From the NCBI RefSeq assembly GCF_014196225.1, contig NZ_JACIDI010000010.1:1-64000 (forward strand): 64,000 nucleotides of DNA. The letters are read 5' to 3'. This document shows, one piece after another, positions 54,924-64,000 of this stretch; the first letter of the stretch is position 1; each line of letters starts with the position of its first letter. The notes under the pieces were generated by a model that saw nothing but the letters and a program-made list of their open reading frames with translations, had not been told where the DNA came from and did not search any database. This stretch comes from Bacteroides pyogenes. GTDB lineage: Bacteria > Bacteroidota > Bacteroidia > Bacteroidales > Bacteroidaceae. The translations under genes were made by a program, and so were the position numbers.

Positions 54924-55415
54924 CTACCTGACTATATCCTCAGGAAATTTGGCAGGCATAGTGAGCCTTTTCCATGTCTCATGATACCAAGCGTTCAGCT
55001 CGTGCCCATACAAATCTTTTTTGATAAAATACTTTAAGTACAAGAGTGTATTATCCACAATCTCAAAGATCAGTACATTATCTTTGTTATCCAGCATCGG
55101 AAGGTGAATATTTTTCTCAATGCTTTCTTTATAAGTAGTGTCGCTCAGTTGGACATACGCACCATATCCGGTAATAATAGCATCCGAACCGGGTATAAGA
55201 GTAAAATTAACAATACGCCCGTCTTCCGACAATACTTTAAATGTATTACTGGGTTTCAATTTTCCCGGCAAGTCTGCGGCTTCTGAAACGTAATGGCAGA
55301 GCTGCCATATTCCCTTTAGTTCGGCCGGTTTGAAATCTTTCTTTTCTTGGGCCTTCCCACCTGCTACCGCCAACAGCATCACTGAAAGCATGGTAAAAAA
55401 AATCTTTTTTTTCAT
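54924..55415 (-). CDS. secreted DUF4488-like protein
   Basis: 163 residues with a signal peptide ([23 protein letters not shown]), then [55 protein letters not shown] and [12 protein letters not shown]. The opening 'GIWQLC' and beta-rich pattern fit a small lipocalin-like domain such as DUF4488, which is common in Bacteroides. Function unknown. No operon partner on either side. Confidence 0.65.
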   Translation of the reverse strand: MKKKIFFTMLSVMLLAVAGGKAQEKKDFKPAELKGIWQLCHYVSEAADLPGKLKPSNTFKVLSEDGRIVNFTLIPGSDAIITGYGAYVQLSDTTYKESIEKNIHLPMLDNKDNVLIFEIVDNTLLYLKYFIKKDLYGHELNAWYHETWKRLTMPAKFPEDIVR

Positions 55416-55862
55416 AGCAATATGATTTAAAAATTACCGATAGCTAATCCATATGGCCAAATATATACATTTTTTTCGAGAAAACCGCTATTATGCGCTA
55501 CAAAAGATCACATATTCTTCAACAATCTTCATTATTAGGTAAATATATCATTTATGACCTTTCTTCCCCCATCTCCGCCACCCGGTTCGCATATTCATTT
55601 ACAACCGTTATTTTCATCTAACCAAACAAAGTTTCAACAACAGAATAAAGGCGGCGATTATTGCACAATCGAAAAAAGGAGAAAATAAAATGACTCAAAA
55701 CGAGCCTTTAGTGATTCCACCGATACTCGTTCCGCTGCCATTGAAATTCCCATGGAAATAAGAGAGTGAACATAGTACATCATGCTCCAAGAAAGCAATT
55801 AATTCGAAAGTTTTACCCCTAATTATAGGCGAATCATATAGCTATTTCTCCGACTCAGTGAA

Positions 55863-55972
55863 TATATATAGCCAGCACGGTAAGTATATATGGACAGCAT
55901 GGTAGACATATATGTCTACCACGGTGGGTATATATGCCTACCACGGTGAGTATATATGGATAGCAAGCCTAT
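55863..55972. repeat. 22-bp tandem array of palindromic units
   Basis: Five units begin at 55863, 55885, 55907, 55929 and 55951, exactly 22 bp apart. The shared form is (T/C)ATATAT(G/A) plus a variable part, often CTACCACGGTG. A perfect 20-bp palindrome, GGTAGACATATATGTCTACC, spans 55901-55920 across units 2 and 3. The array ends 22 bp before the stop of the next gene. From 55416 to 55862 I see no gene. Confidence 0.85.
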
Positions 55973-55993
55973 CTATTTATGCTATTATATAAG

Positions 55994-56980
55994 CTATAAA
56001 TTTCTGCTTTCCGTCCAAACTTTGTCGATCAAATACCCCTTTCCTTTCTTTACAACACCAATATTGACAGATTTGACCGATTTTCCCCAATATGTATAAG
56101 TCATTCGATAAGAACCTGTCGCCATAGGAGTGCAAATTATGGATGGAATCCAAAGCTGATCGAAGTCGAAATAATCAATTAGCAAATCATAACCGGGAAA
56201 GTCCTCATTCTCATTTGCCGATCGAATTTGCCTCAAAGCATTTTGAGAACAATATTTCGCACGCAAAGAATCCAAACGAGACGACAAGTCTACAGGCATG
56301 TCGCAATACGCTTGTACATAGGCATCATAGAATGTCTTTACAAAAGAAAGATGAGTAGAGTTATCAACAATCACTTGATGCTCTGTCCGACATAGCAGAC
56401 TATCACCGTATAAGGAACCGTGCCATTCGGGAGTGATATAATCAATCAACAACCTGCCGCCTGTTTCTCTCAGTCTTATAGGGATATTAGTGCGATCCAC
56501 AGAACCAGATGCATAACTAACCATATACCAGTTACCTTCCAGCTGTCTCACGTTGAATGTATTTGCGAAAACTTTGTCGAAATCCTGAGCACGGATGATT
56601 GGATCACTGTTTGTGGCGGAAGTCACTCTTCGTATCTTAGCTATTAAATCAGGCGTTAAGTTTGTCCGTACAAGCGTATCGTTTCTATCGTCTGCCGAAT
56701 CAGAAACGTTTATGGCATAAGAGATATAAAAATCCTTAATCATTTTTATTTCCTTCCCTTCGTGTTGCTCAACTGGCTTTGACAGATCGCCTTCAGTGAC
56801 AGACTGCCCGTAAGAAATACCGCATAAAAAGACAAACATCAAAAAGAGAGTTGCTTTTGCAGTATTGCTTTTTGTTTGCTTTGTCTTAAAAACAGCAATG
56901 CGATGATTAGATAAAAATTCCAGCAATCTCAAAGCAATGCTGGCAATTAAAAAGAATAAAAGGTTACTTAAGGCACTCAT
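55994..56980 (-). CDS. hypothetical membrane or secreted protein with DUF3828-like repeats
   Basis: 328 residues. Two hydrophobic segments lie near the N-terminus (about 5-20 and 42-57); the second (ATLFLMFVFLCGISYGQ) looks like a signal peptide, so the true start could be further downstream. Two related halves follow: FYISYAINVSDSADDRNDTLVRTNLTPDLIAKIRR and FVKTFYDAYVQAYCDMPVDLSSRLDSLRAKYCSQ, each then 'DPIIRAQDFD' or 'YDLLIDYFDFDQLW' and a beta-rich end (NWYMVSYAS; SYRMTYTYW). This duplicated pattern suits DUF3828. Function unknown. The 273 bp upstream hold no clear promoter. Confidence 0.6.
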   Translation of the reverse strand: MSALSNLLFFLIASIALRLLEFLSNHRIAVFKTKQTKSNTAKATLFLMFVFLCGISYGQSVTEGDLSKPVEQHEGKEIKMIKDFYISYAINVSDSADDRNDTLVRTNLTPDLIAKIRRVTSATNSDPIIRAQDFDKVFANTFNVRQLEGNWYMVSYASGSVDRTNIPIRLRETGGRLLIDYITPEWHGSLYGDSLLCRTEHQVIVDNSTHLSFVKTFYDAYVQAYCDMPVDLSSRLDSLRAKYCSQNALRQIRSANENEDFPGYDLLIDYFDFDQLWIPSIICTPMATGSYRMTYTYWGKSVKSVNIGVVKKGKGYLIDKVWTESRNL

Positions 56981-57254
56981 ATTGAAGAAAGATATTTATT
57001 AAAATAAGATAATCCTTAAGCCGGTTTTACGGCAACTATACTTTGTTATAAGCACGGCATACAACATATAAAAAACATCCCGCTTCGAAACAAATGAATC
57101 CTAATATAATATGTTGGCGAATAAACAATGGCTATAAAATTCAACCATATCTATCCGCAAGGATTGTTTCGTGGCGGGATAGCTATAAGTGGCCTATCAT
57201 CACGACTCCAAAGTTCGTTCAAAAAGATTACTCCGTACCGGAATAATCTTTTCT

Positions 57255-58658
57255 TTAAAATTCCGCGTTTCTCGGAGTACGTGGGAACGGTATCACGTCA
57301 CGGATATTCGCCATACCCGTAACAAAAAGCAGCAGACGCTCGAAGCCGAGTCCGAAACCGGAATGCGGGCAAGTGCCGAACTTACGTGTATCTAAATACC
57401 ACCACATATCTTTCATCGGGATATCCATCTCCTTGATACGTGCCTGTAGCTTCTGGTAATCGGCTTCACGCTCGGAACCTCCGATAATTTCTCCGATTTT
57501 CGGAAACAGCACGTCCATTGCGCGCACCGTTTTTCCGTCTTCGTTCTGCTTCATATAGAAAGCCTTGATTTCTCTCGGATAGTCGGTCAGAATAACCGGG
57601 CGTTTAAAATGTACTTCCACCAGATAACGCTCATGCTCAGAAGCCAAATCGGCTCCCCAATATACGGGAAACTCGAATTTATGCCCATTGGCCACTGCGT
57701 CTTCCAAAATCTTAATGCCTTCGGTATATGACAGACGAACGAAATCATCTTTCAGTACTCCCTGTAAACGCTCTACCAATCCCTTATCGAACATGTCGTT
57801 CAGGAATTTCACGTCATCGGCACAGTTGTCCAACGCCCATTGCACACAATATTTAATGAATTCTTCCGCCAAATCCATATTGTCGGTGATATCATTGAAA
57901 GCCACTTCGGGTTCGATCATCCAGAACTCTGCCAAGTGGCGGGGAGTGTTAGAATTTTCCGCGCGGAAGGTCGGACCGAACGTATAGATAGCCCCTAACG
58001 CCGTAGCCGCCAATTCACCTTCGAGCTGGCCTGACACTGTCAAACTTGCCTGCTTACCGAAAAAGTCATCATCATACTTTACAGCCCCCTCTTCCGTCTT
58101 TTCCAAATGTCCCATATCCAATGTCGTCACCTGAAACATCTGTCCAGCTCCCTCGGCATCGGAAGCCGTAATAATAGGCGTATGAAAATAGTAAAAACCT
58201 TTCTCGTGAAAGAATTTGTGAATAGCAATCGCCATATGGTGACGAATACGGAATACAGCTCCAAACGTATTGGTACGAGGGCGCAAATGAGCTATTTCGC
58301 GCAAGAACTCCATAGAGTGCCCTTTCTTTTGCAAAGGATAAGTATTGTCGCAAATACCCAGTACCTCAATTTCCCGGGCTTGCACTTCCACCTTCTGACC
58401 GGAACCTACAGACTCCACCATCTCCCCGTTCACACTCAAGCAAGCCCCCGTAGTGATCTGTTTCAGCATCTCTTCATCGAAAGAGGCCAAATCGACTACA
58501 ATCTGCACATTATTTATTGTAGAACCGTCATTCAGTGCAATAAAGTTGACTTGTTTACTACCTCTGCGGGTGCGAACCCACCCTTTTACGTTGACTTTAG
58601 CCCCGAAATCATCACGTTTCAGCAAGTCAACAATTTTTGTTCTACTGATTTTTTCCAT
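57255..58658 (-). CDS. asnS: asparaginyl-tRNA synthetase
   Basis: Class IIb synthetase: an N-terminal OB fold ([33 protein letters not shown]), motif 2 [22 protein letters not shown] and motif 3 [31 protein letters not shown]. Residues in the active site match Asn rather than Asp enzymes. Length 467 is normal. Third gene of the purB, RluB-like, asnS series on the minus strand, 102 bp after the RluB-like gene. Confidence 0.97.
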   Translation of the reverse strand: MEKISRTKIVDLLKRDDFGAKVNVKGWVRTRRGSKQVNFIALNDGSTINNVQIVVDLASFDEEMLKQITTGACLSVNGEMVESVGSGQKVEVQAREIEVLGICDNTYPLQKKGHSMEFLREIAHLRPRTNTFGAVFRIRHHMAIAIHKFFHEKGFYYFHTPIITASDAEGAGQMFQVTTLDMGHLEKTEEGAVKYDDDFFGKQASLTVSGQLEGELAATALGAIYTFGPTFRAENSNTPRHLAEFWMIEPEVAFNDITDNMDLAEEFIKYCVQWALDNCADDVKFLNDMFDKGLVERLQGVLKDDFVRLSYTEGIKILEDAVANGHKFEFPVYWGADLASEHERYLVEVHFKRPVILTDYPREIKAFYMKQNEDGKTVRAMDVLFPKIGEIIGGSEREADYQKLQARIKEMDIPMKDMWWYLDTRKFGTCPHSGFGLGFERLLLFVTGMANIRDVIPFPRTPRNAEF

Positions 58659-58760
58659 AACTATTTCTTATATTAGACACGAGTTGGAAGGCTTCAGATA
58701 CAAAGCGAAAAGCATTCCGCCGTATCTTCACCCACCAACTCAGAAACTTTAAAATCTTGT

Positions 58761-60173
58761 TTATTCAAACGACCCCATACGGAGATAGTTTACTTCGGCT
58801 TCGGTCAAATAGCGCCAATCGCCGCGACGCAAACCTTTCTTTGTCAAACCGGCAAAGAAAACGCGATCGAGCTTTGTTACTTTATACCCAAGCGATTCGA
58901 AAATACGGCGAACGATGCGATTCTTTCCGGAATGAATCTCGATGCCCACCTGATCTTTCTTTACTTCATCCGCATAGCTGATAGCATCGGCATGAATTTC
59001 ACCATCCTCCAGCTGGATTCCGGCTGCAATCTGTTCCATGTCGGCTTTCGTCAGATTCTTGTCGAGATGAACGTGATAGATTTTCTTTTTCAAGAACTTC
59101 GGATGCGTGAGCTTCGAGGCCAAATCACCGTCGTTTGTCAACAGCAACACTCCTGTCGTATTCCGGTCGAGACGTCCCACTGGATAAATACGTTCATTGC
59201 AAGCCCCCTTTACAAGATCCATCACCGTCCGGCGCTCCTGAGGGTCATCCGAAGTAGTAACCGTATCTTTCGGCTTGTTGAGCAATACATACACTTTCCG
59301 TTCGATGCTTACCGGCTCATCGTGGAATTTCACCACATCCGAACGTTTAATCTTTGTTCCCAATTCCGTCACTACCTCACCGTTCACAGACACGACTCCC
59401 GCAGTGATAAACTCATCTGCCTCACGACGAGAGCATATTCCAGCATTGGCAAGAAACTTGTTCAAACGAATCGGTTCGTTAGGATCGACATACTGTTCCT
59501 TATACTCGATCTGTTTTTTCTTGCTATATTTCGCATTCGGATCATAATCCGCCGTACGAGGACGCGGACGGTATCCGCCTTGCGAACGATCGTTGTTGAA
59601 ACGCGGACGACTGCCGCTCTCACCGTAGTTATTATTAAACCGGGGACGACGTGAACGATCGCTGCCTTCACCATAATTATTATTACCACTCAATCGCGGA
59701 CGATACGGACGGTCGCCACCCTCACGATTGAAAGAAGGACGTTGAGGACGATCGCCATACGAGCGTTGCGAACGGTCGGCCGATTCTTCATTGTTGAATC
59801 GCGGACGATACGGGCGGTCGCCACCTTCACGATTGAAGGAGGAACGTTGAGGACGATCGCCATACGAGCGTTGCGAACGGTCGTAGTCTCCTTCGCGGTT
59901 TGCATTAAACCGCGGACGATACGGGCGGTCTCCACCCTCACGATTGAAAGAGGAACGCTGAGGACGATCGCCATATGAGCGTTGCGGACGGTCGTAGCTA
60001 TCTTCGCGGTTTGCATTAAATCGCGGACGATACGGGCGGTCGCCGCTTTCGCGGTTATACGAAGGACGATTGTACCCTCCTTCTCTATTATAAGCTCTGT
60101 TACCATCACGGCCGGCGCCTTCATTCTCTTGATTAAAAGAGTCGTCGCGCCATTCTTCATTTCCTGTGTTCAT
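58761..60173 (-). CDS. RluB-type pseudouridine synthase with Arg/Gly/Tyr-rich repeat N-terminus
   Basis: The C-terminal 240 residues are an S4 domain (IRLNKFLANAGICSRREADEFITAGVVSVNGEVV) and a pseudouridine synthase with the catalytic GRLDRNTTGVLLLTNDGD. This group modifies U2605 of 23S rRNA or related uridines. The first 220 residues are a low-complexity region made of repeats of about 35 residues, each with YGDRPQR, SFNREGGDRPYRPRFN and NREGDYDR. It is strongly basic, disordered and resembles RGG-type RNA-binding tails. Typical RluB lacks such a tail. The DNA repeats are near-identical, so length may vary between strains. Confidence 0.9.
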   Translation of the reverse strand: MNTGNEEWRDDSFNQENEGAGRDGNRAYNREGGYNRPSYNRESGDRPYRPRFNANREDSYDRPQRSYGDRPQRSSFNREGGDRPYRPRFNANREGDYDRSQRSYGDRPQRSSFNREGGDRPYRPRFNNEESADRSQRSYGDRPQRPSFNREGGDRPYRPRLSGNNNYGEGSDRSRRPRFNNNYGESGSRPRFNNDRSQGGYRPRPRTADYDPNAKYSKKKQIEYKEQYVDPNEPIRLNKFLANAGICSRREADEFITAGVVSVNGEVVTELGTKIKRSDVVKFHDEPVSIERKVYVLLNKPKDTVTTSDDPQERRTVMDLVKGACNERIYPVGRLDRNTTGVLLLTNDGDLASKLTHPKFLKKKIYHVHLDKNLTKADMEQIAAGIQLEDGEIHADAISYADEVKKDQVGIEIHSGKNRIVRRIFESLGYKVTKLDRVFFAGLTKKGLRRGDWRYLTEAEVNYLRMGSFE

Positions 60174-60239
60174 TGTTTTTTATTCGAATAAAATTAAACT
60201 TTGGCCTCACGGCCGGAATTCTCAATGTTATATGTAACG

Positions 60240-61586
60240 TTACACTCCCGTATATGTGTGCGGAGTGATTGTTCTTAATTCATCTTTTATATGCTCGTTC
60301 ACATCCAGAGTTTCGATAAACTCCCTGATAGACTTCTCGGTAATGGCTTCATTCGTACGCGTCAAGGCTTTCAATGCTTCGTACGGATTCGGATAAGCTT
60401 CTCTGCGTAAAATGGTTTGAATAGCTTCGGCAACCACACTCCAGCAATCATCCAAATCACGGTAGATGGCCGATTCGTTAAGCAGAAGCTTTCGCAGTCC
60501 TTTCAACGAGCTTTGAATAGCAATAACAATATGCCCGAAAGGCACGCCCACATTGCGCAGCACGGTCGAATCGGTCAAGTCACGCTGCAAGCGCGAAACC
60601 GGAAGTTTTACCGCCAAGTGCTCAAGAAGAGCGTTCGCCAGTCCGAGGTTTCCTTCGGCATTCTCAAAGTCTATCGGATTCACCTTATGAGGCATAGCGC
60701 TCGAACCTACCTCTCCGGCTTTAATTTTTTGCTTGAAGTATTCCATCGAGATATACTGCCAGAAGTCACGATTCATGTCCACCATCACCGTGTTGATGCG
60801 TTTCATTGCATCGAAAACAGCCGACAGGTTATCGTAATTGGAAATTTGGGTGGTATATTCTTCACGTTCCAACCCCAGTTTAGCGGCAACAAAACGGTTG
60901 CCGAACTGCTTCCAGTCATATTGCGGATACGCCACATGGTGCGCGTTGTAGTTTCCGGTAGCCCCGCCGAATTTTGCCGTCAACGGGCAAGACTTCAAGA
61001 TTGCAAGTTGACGTTGCAAACGATAGGCGAACACTTTCACTTCTTTCCCCAAACGCGTGGGAGATGCCGGCTGACCGTGAGTCTTGGCCAACATCGGGAT
61101 ATGTTCCCATTCGGCAGCGTAAGTCTCCAACTGAGCAATCAGCTCTTCCAGCAACGGATAATACACTCTTTCCAAAGCTTCCTTGACAGAAAGAGGAACA
61201 GACGTATTGTTGATATCTTGCGAAGTAAGGCCGAAATGGACAAACTCTTTATACGCTTCCATGCTGCCCAGTTTGTCGAACTTTTCCTTAATGAAATATT
61301 CCACAGCTTTCACATCGTGGTTCGTCACACTTTCAATATCTTTTACCCGTTGGGCATCAGCTTCGGAAAAGTTCAAATAAATGTCGCGCAGTTTATCGAA
61401 TACACCTTTTCTCACTCCTTGCAGCTGGGGCAAAGGCAGTTCGCACAAAGCGATAAAGTATTCGATCTCCACCTGTACACGATATTTAATCAGCGCAAAC
61501 TCGGAAAAATAAGCTGCCAAAGCTTTCGTTTTTCCTCTATATCGGCCGTCCACCGGTGAGACAGCCGTCAACACGTCCAGTTTCAT
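60240..61586 (-). CDS. purB: adenylosuccinate lyase
   Basis: Catalyses two fumarate-releasing steps of purine synthesis. AVSPVDGRYRGKTKALAAYFSEFALIKYRVQVEIEYF, FVHFGLTSQDINNTSVPLSVKEAL, PMLAKTHGQPASPTRLGKEV, and the signature GEVGSSAMPHKVNPIDFENAEGNL with catalytic Ser are all present. ATG at 61586 (MKLDVLTAVSPVDGRY) is used; the frame reaches a TTG at 61598. Length 448 fits the E. coli-like group. First gene of the purB-RluB-asnS series. Confidence 0.96.
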   Translation of the reverse strand: MKLDVLTAVSPVDGRYRGKTKALAAYFSEFALIKYRVQVEIEYFIALCELPLPQLQGVRKGVFDKLRDIYLNFSEADAQRVKDIESVTNHDVKAVEYFIKEKFDKLGSMEAYKEFVHFGLTSQDINNTSVPLSVKEALERVYYPLLEELIAQLETYAAEWEHIPMLAKTHGQPASPTRLGKEVKVFAYRLQRQLAILKSCPLTAKFGGATGNYNAHHVAYPQYDWKQFGNRFVAAKLGLEREEYTTQISNYDNLSAVFDAMKRINTVMVDMNRDFWQYISMEYFKQKIKAGEVGSSAMPHKVNPIDFENAEGNLGLANALLEHLAVKLPVSRLQRDLTDSTVLRNVGVPFGHIVIAIQSSLKGLRKLLLNESAIYRDLDDCWSVVAEAIQTILRREAYPNPYEALKALTRTNEAITEKSIREFIETLDVNEHIKDELRTITPHTYTGV

Positions 61587-61933
61587 ACGTCTTATCAAGA
61601 TAATTATCAGGTTGCAAAATTAATTCTTTTTATTGACTTATCCGCTCAAAGGAAAGAGAAAGTTTGCATAAAAACAGTAAGAAACAAAAAAGCTTTCAAA
61701 AAAACAATAAAGCGAAAGCAGAAACGCATTCTTCTCAAAGAGAAAGCTTGTCAGAAAAGAAGACTTTCAACAGACGAAAACCGAATGGAGTTATAAAATA
61801 GTTATAAGAAATAGTTTCTTATTTGCCTCTTTTTAGGGGCAAATAAGCCCTATTCGTACAAAAAAGAGAGCCGACATGAATCGTATGCCAGCTCACAGAC
61901 AATGTAAAACACGTATTTTCAACCATTTAGGCT
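61587..61933. other. intergenic region between purB and tRNA-Val
   Basis: AT-rich. A TAATTTTG box (minus strand, 61622-61615) may be the -7 element of purB, but its nearest TTTG is 24 bp away. A perfect palindrome TAAGAAA-TAG-TTTCTTA lies at 61805-61821. No gene seen. Confidence 0.4.
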
Positions 61934-62011
61934 TGGTGGGCGTTGACGGATTCGAACCGCCGACCCTCTGCTTGTAAGGCAGATGCTCTGAACCAGCTGA
62001 GCTAAACGCCC
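61934..62011 (-). tRNA. tRNA-Val (TAC)
   Basis: 78 nt including an encoded CCA. The acceptor stem starts GGGCGTT and ends AACGCCC. The anticodon arm is TCTGC-CTTACAA-GCAGA, giving anticodon TAC, and the T arm has GGTTCGAATCC. It is identical to the next tRNA. Confidence 0.95.
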
Positions 62012-62048
62012 GTCTTTTATATGATTCGGAAGTGCATCAGGATTTTCT

Positions 62049-62126
62049 TGGTGGGCGTTGACGGATTCGAACCGCCGACCCTCTGCTTGTAAGGCAGATG
62101 CTCTGAACCAGCTGAGCTAAACGCCC
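62049..62126 (-). tRNA. tRNA-Val (TAC), second copy
   Basis: Identical in all 78 positions to the preceding tRNA, including CCA, and 37 bp away on the same strand. The two are probably cut from one transcript. The flank 62127-62400 has no gene; it is A/T- and A/G-rich. Confidence 0.95.
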
Positions 62127-62400
62127 GTACACTTCCGTTTCAAAAGCGATGCAAAGGTACGGCATTTTTTGGATCCTGCAAGTATTTTACTTATTATTTT
62201 TTCTATTTTTTTGTTTCAAGAAAAAACAGTGTTGATTTTCAGCAGAAAACAAAGTTCTTTTTTTTTGCAAGTCAATAAAGAAGTAAAATGCCACAGCAAG
62301 AAGCAGAGTGCCCACAAAGCGAAGCGCAGGTGTTTACAAAACAAAAGCATTTAAAATAAGGCTTTGCTTCGCAATAGCTAACGGATTTGTTTAATGTTTT

Positions 62401-62492
62401 ATTTCGTCTGCCGACCGTGTTTTATTCGTCTCTCGTCTGTGTTTTATTCGTCTGCCGTTCGGGAGACGAATAAAACACAGACGAGAGACGAA
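62401..62492 (-). repeat. dispersed palindromic repeat, copy B, with 29-bp perfect hairpin
   Basis: Arms 62425-62453 and 62464-62492 are perfectly complementary over 29 bp with a 10-nt loop, GCCGTTCGGG. The part 62401-62472 in reverse complement aligns to copy A at 3988-4060. It lies 37 bp after the acetyltransferase stop and may also act as a terminator for it. Confidence 0.7.
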
Positions 62493-62529
62493 TTGATTCT
62501 TGCAACAAAAGCAATTAAGTATCGTTATT

Positions 62530-63084
62530 TTAAGGAGTATTCTTGCGAATGACACGGGCAGGGTTTCCTACCGCTACGCTGTCGGAGGGAATGTCTTTCG
62601 TCACTACACTTCCCGCACCGATCACGCAACGGTCGCCGATGGTCACTCCGGGACAAATGATCGCTCCTCCCCCAATCCAGCAATCCGCTCCTATGGTTAC
62701 CGGGAAAGCGTATTCACCGGAGGTTCTCCGTTGCAAATGATCCATCGGATGATGTGGCGTGTAGATTTGTACCGAAGGGCCTATCAGGGTATAACTGCCG
62801 ACAGTGATGTACGCACCGTCTAAAAAAGTACAATTAGCATTGACGAACACATGTTCGCCCAACTTGATTCCATCTCCATGATCGCAGTAGAAAGGCGGAA
62901 AGATAACCGAAGTGGCGGGAATGCCGGGAACCAATTCTTCCAACAGACCGCGATAAGCCTCATCATACGTACTCAGTCCGCGCATTCGTGCCAATAGTTT
63001 TTTGGCACGTTCAAAACGTCGCTGCAGTTCCGGGTCGGACATATCCGCCAACTCCCCATTGCGCATTTTCTCCGGTTCAGTCAT
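62530..63084 (-). CDS. maltose/galactoside-type O-acetyltransferase
   Basis: A left-handed beta-helix acetyltransferase using acetyl-CoA. An N-terminal Mac domain (LADMSDPELQRRFERAKKLLARMRGL) is followed by hexapeptide repeats: VFVNANCTFLDGAYITVGSYTLIGPSVQIYTPHHPMD (catalytic His), CWIGGGAIICPGVTIGDRCVIGAGSVVTKDIP and VAVGNPARVIR. ATG at 63084 follows a GGAGGATGAAGGT ribosome-binding stretch that also ends yaaA, so the two are coupled. Acceptor sugar unknown. Confidence 0.9.
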   Translation of the reverse strand: MTEPEKMRNGELADMSDPELQRRFERAKKLLARMRGLSTYDEAYRGLLEELVPGIPATSVIFPPFYCDHGDGIKLGEHVFVNANCTFLDGAYITVGSYTLIGPSVQIYTPHHPMDHLQRRTSGEYAFPVTIGADCWIGGGAIICPGVTIGDRCVIGAGSVVTKDIPSDSVAVGNPARVIRKNTP

Positions 63085-63088
63085 ACCT

Positions 63089-63862
63089 TCATCCTCCATA
63101 TCCATTAGTAAATACAAATTCTCGCTCCGACGACAAACGTTCATTATATTCAAAGCCCTCCCAGACGAAACGTTTCAATTCTTCGGGCGATTCAATCCGG
63201 TTCTTTAAGATGTAGCGGGCCATTTCACCCCTCGACATTTTGGTATACACCACTACAGTAGCCAACTTGCCGTTTTTCCAGACATGAAACTCGGGAGTGA
63301 CGACACGCACTTCGCTTTCTACGCGCTTCCAGTCGAACAAGCCTCGCATCTCGTCGCTCGCCAGATTGCAGAGCACCCCTCCCACCCGCTTGATGTCGTC
63401 GATAAACACATCAGTCAGACGCTCCCGCCAATAGGCAAACAACGTCCGATTGCCCAACTCAGGCAACACTGCGTCCCCCTCCAACCGGTAAAGCCTGATA
63501 GCATCCAGCGGACGAAGCAATCCGTAGCAGAAAGAAGTCAGCCGCAAATGCTCTTGCACATATTCGAAATCATCCGCCGAGAAATCTCTCGGATTCAACC
63601 TTTTGAAAACAATCCCCGTATATGCCAGCAAGGCAGGAAGTTCGCGCACTCCCTCGGCATGAAACTGTTGATAACGTTTGTAATTTTCGACAGCAATTTT
63701 GGCATTCACCCGCAACAACCGCTCCAGCTCTTGCACGGAAAGCTGCGACATCTGCAGGGCGACTGCGGCAGCCTCTTTCCGAAAGCGGGGCGTGGTGATG
63801 AAAGGAGTCTTTTGCTTCGAAGCATCGCTCATCGTTTTGGCGCAAGATAATAGTATCAGCAT
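63089..63862 (-). CDS. yaaA: YaaA/DUF328 peroxide stress protein
   Basis: YaaA limits intracellular free iron during oxidative stress in E. coli; the biochemical activity is not fully known. The family signature is clear: MLILLSCAKTM, LSVQELERLLRVNAKIAVENYKRY, LLAYTGIVFKRL, LRLTSFCYGLLRPLDAIRLYRLEGD, WRERLTDVFIDDIK, LCNLASDEM, and KMSRGEMARYIL. Length 257 is typical. The downstream acetyltransferase starts 4 bp after its stop. Confidence 0.93.
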   Translation of the reverse strand: MLILLSCAKTMSDASKQKTPFITTPRFRKEAAAVALQMSQLSVQELERLLRVNAKIAVENYKRYQQFHAEGVRELPALLAYTGIVFKRLNPRDFSADDFEYVQEHLRLTSFCYGLLRPLDAIRLYRLEGDAVLPELGNRTLFAYWRERLTDVFIDDIKRVGGVLCNLASDEMRGLFDWKRVESEVRVVTPEFHVWKNGKLATVVVYTKMSRGEMARYILKNRIESPEELKRFVWEGFEYNERLSSEREFVFTNGYGG

Positions 63863-63891
63863 GATTGGCTATGTTTAAAAAGTTTGAATAG

Positions 63892-63921
63892 CAAAAATAA
63901 GCTAATAATTTCAGCTTCAAA
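63892..63921 (-). promoter_or_regulatory. promoter of yaaA
   Basis: On the minus strand TTTG (63921-63918), 18 bp, then TATTTTTG (63899-63892). The spacing is one short of the consensus. The remaining bases to 64000 show no gene. Confidence 0.5.
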
Positions 63922-64000
63922 TGGCAAGTACCGGAATTATGCCTATTTTAGCCGCTTAATTAATAACAAATAACATTATTCGTTGATTACATGAAAAACC

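Noticed and set aside
61934-62126. Integration (att) site at the tandem tRNA-Val genes
   Set aside because: The tRNAs are identical over their full length, no integrase is near and the repeat is explained by gene duplication.

Overview
The window looks like a chromosomal segment of a gut Bacteroides. The evidence is a SusC/SusD pair inside a polysaccharide utilization locus, promoters of the Bacteroidota type (TTTG, 19-20 bp, TAnnTTTG), PorT-like barrels, BlaI/M56 genes with TonB C-terminal domains, and housekeeping genes with Bacteroides-like sequences. No rRNA and no CRISPR array were seen.

Layout. 1-3.3 kb: end of a type I restriction locus, with one HsdS gene facing an inverted HsdS half-gene across a 19-bp inverted repeat (a phase-variation arrangement), then a Fic protein. 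3.3-5.2 kb: an HU-like protein, a dispersed palindromic repeat and a decayed IS21 fused to a truncated gene. 5.5-22.7 kb: a mannoside utilization locus. One minus-strand gene series holds a ROK kinase, SusC, SusD, GH92, EEP phosphatase, alkaline phosphatase, GH63-like hydrolase, GH125 and a calcineurin-like phosphoesterase. A XylR-like regulator converges on it. 23-24.5 kb: a dead IS110 and a gene remnant. 24.8-29.9 kb: an efflux operon (TolC, HlyD, two ABC-2 permeases, no ATPase). 30.1-36.5 kb: PorT-like barrel, tandem repeat arrays, BlaI-M56/TonB pair and a thioredoxin-like protein. 37.1-41.8 kb: mrp and trmB separated by an AT-rich stretch with three small envelope/stress proteins. 42-63.9 kb: housekeeping genes (ilvE, xseB, xseA, a subtilase, mnmA, ispF, rex, tsf, rpsB, rpsI, rplM, asnS, an RluB-like synthase, purB, two tRNA-Val, an acetyltransferase, yaaA).

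Working together. SusC/SusD should import oligosaccharides. GH92 and GH125 should remove alpha-mannose, the GH63-like enzyme probably another alpha-linked sugar, and the three phosphatases point to a phosphorylated glycan. A PA14-like module is shared by GH92 and the calcineurin-like enzyme, which suggests that both bind the same polymer. BlaI appears to repress its own promoter through two operators that overlap the promoter boxes.

The most unusual signals are the three-phosphatase mannoside locus, the invertible hsdS, and tandem arrays of unrelated sequence at two loci (31.1-31.7 kb and 55.9 kb) that all have a repeat length of exactly 22 bp or 2 x 22 bp. The units of the two 22-bp arrays are imperfect palindromes. 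A complex palindromic element is also present twice, at 4.0 and 62.4 kb. All functions are inferred from reading the sequence; no database search was run.
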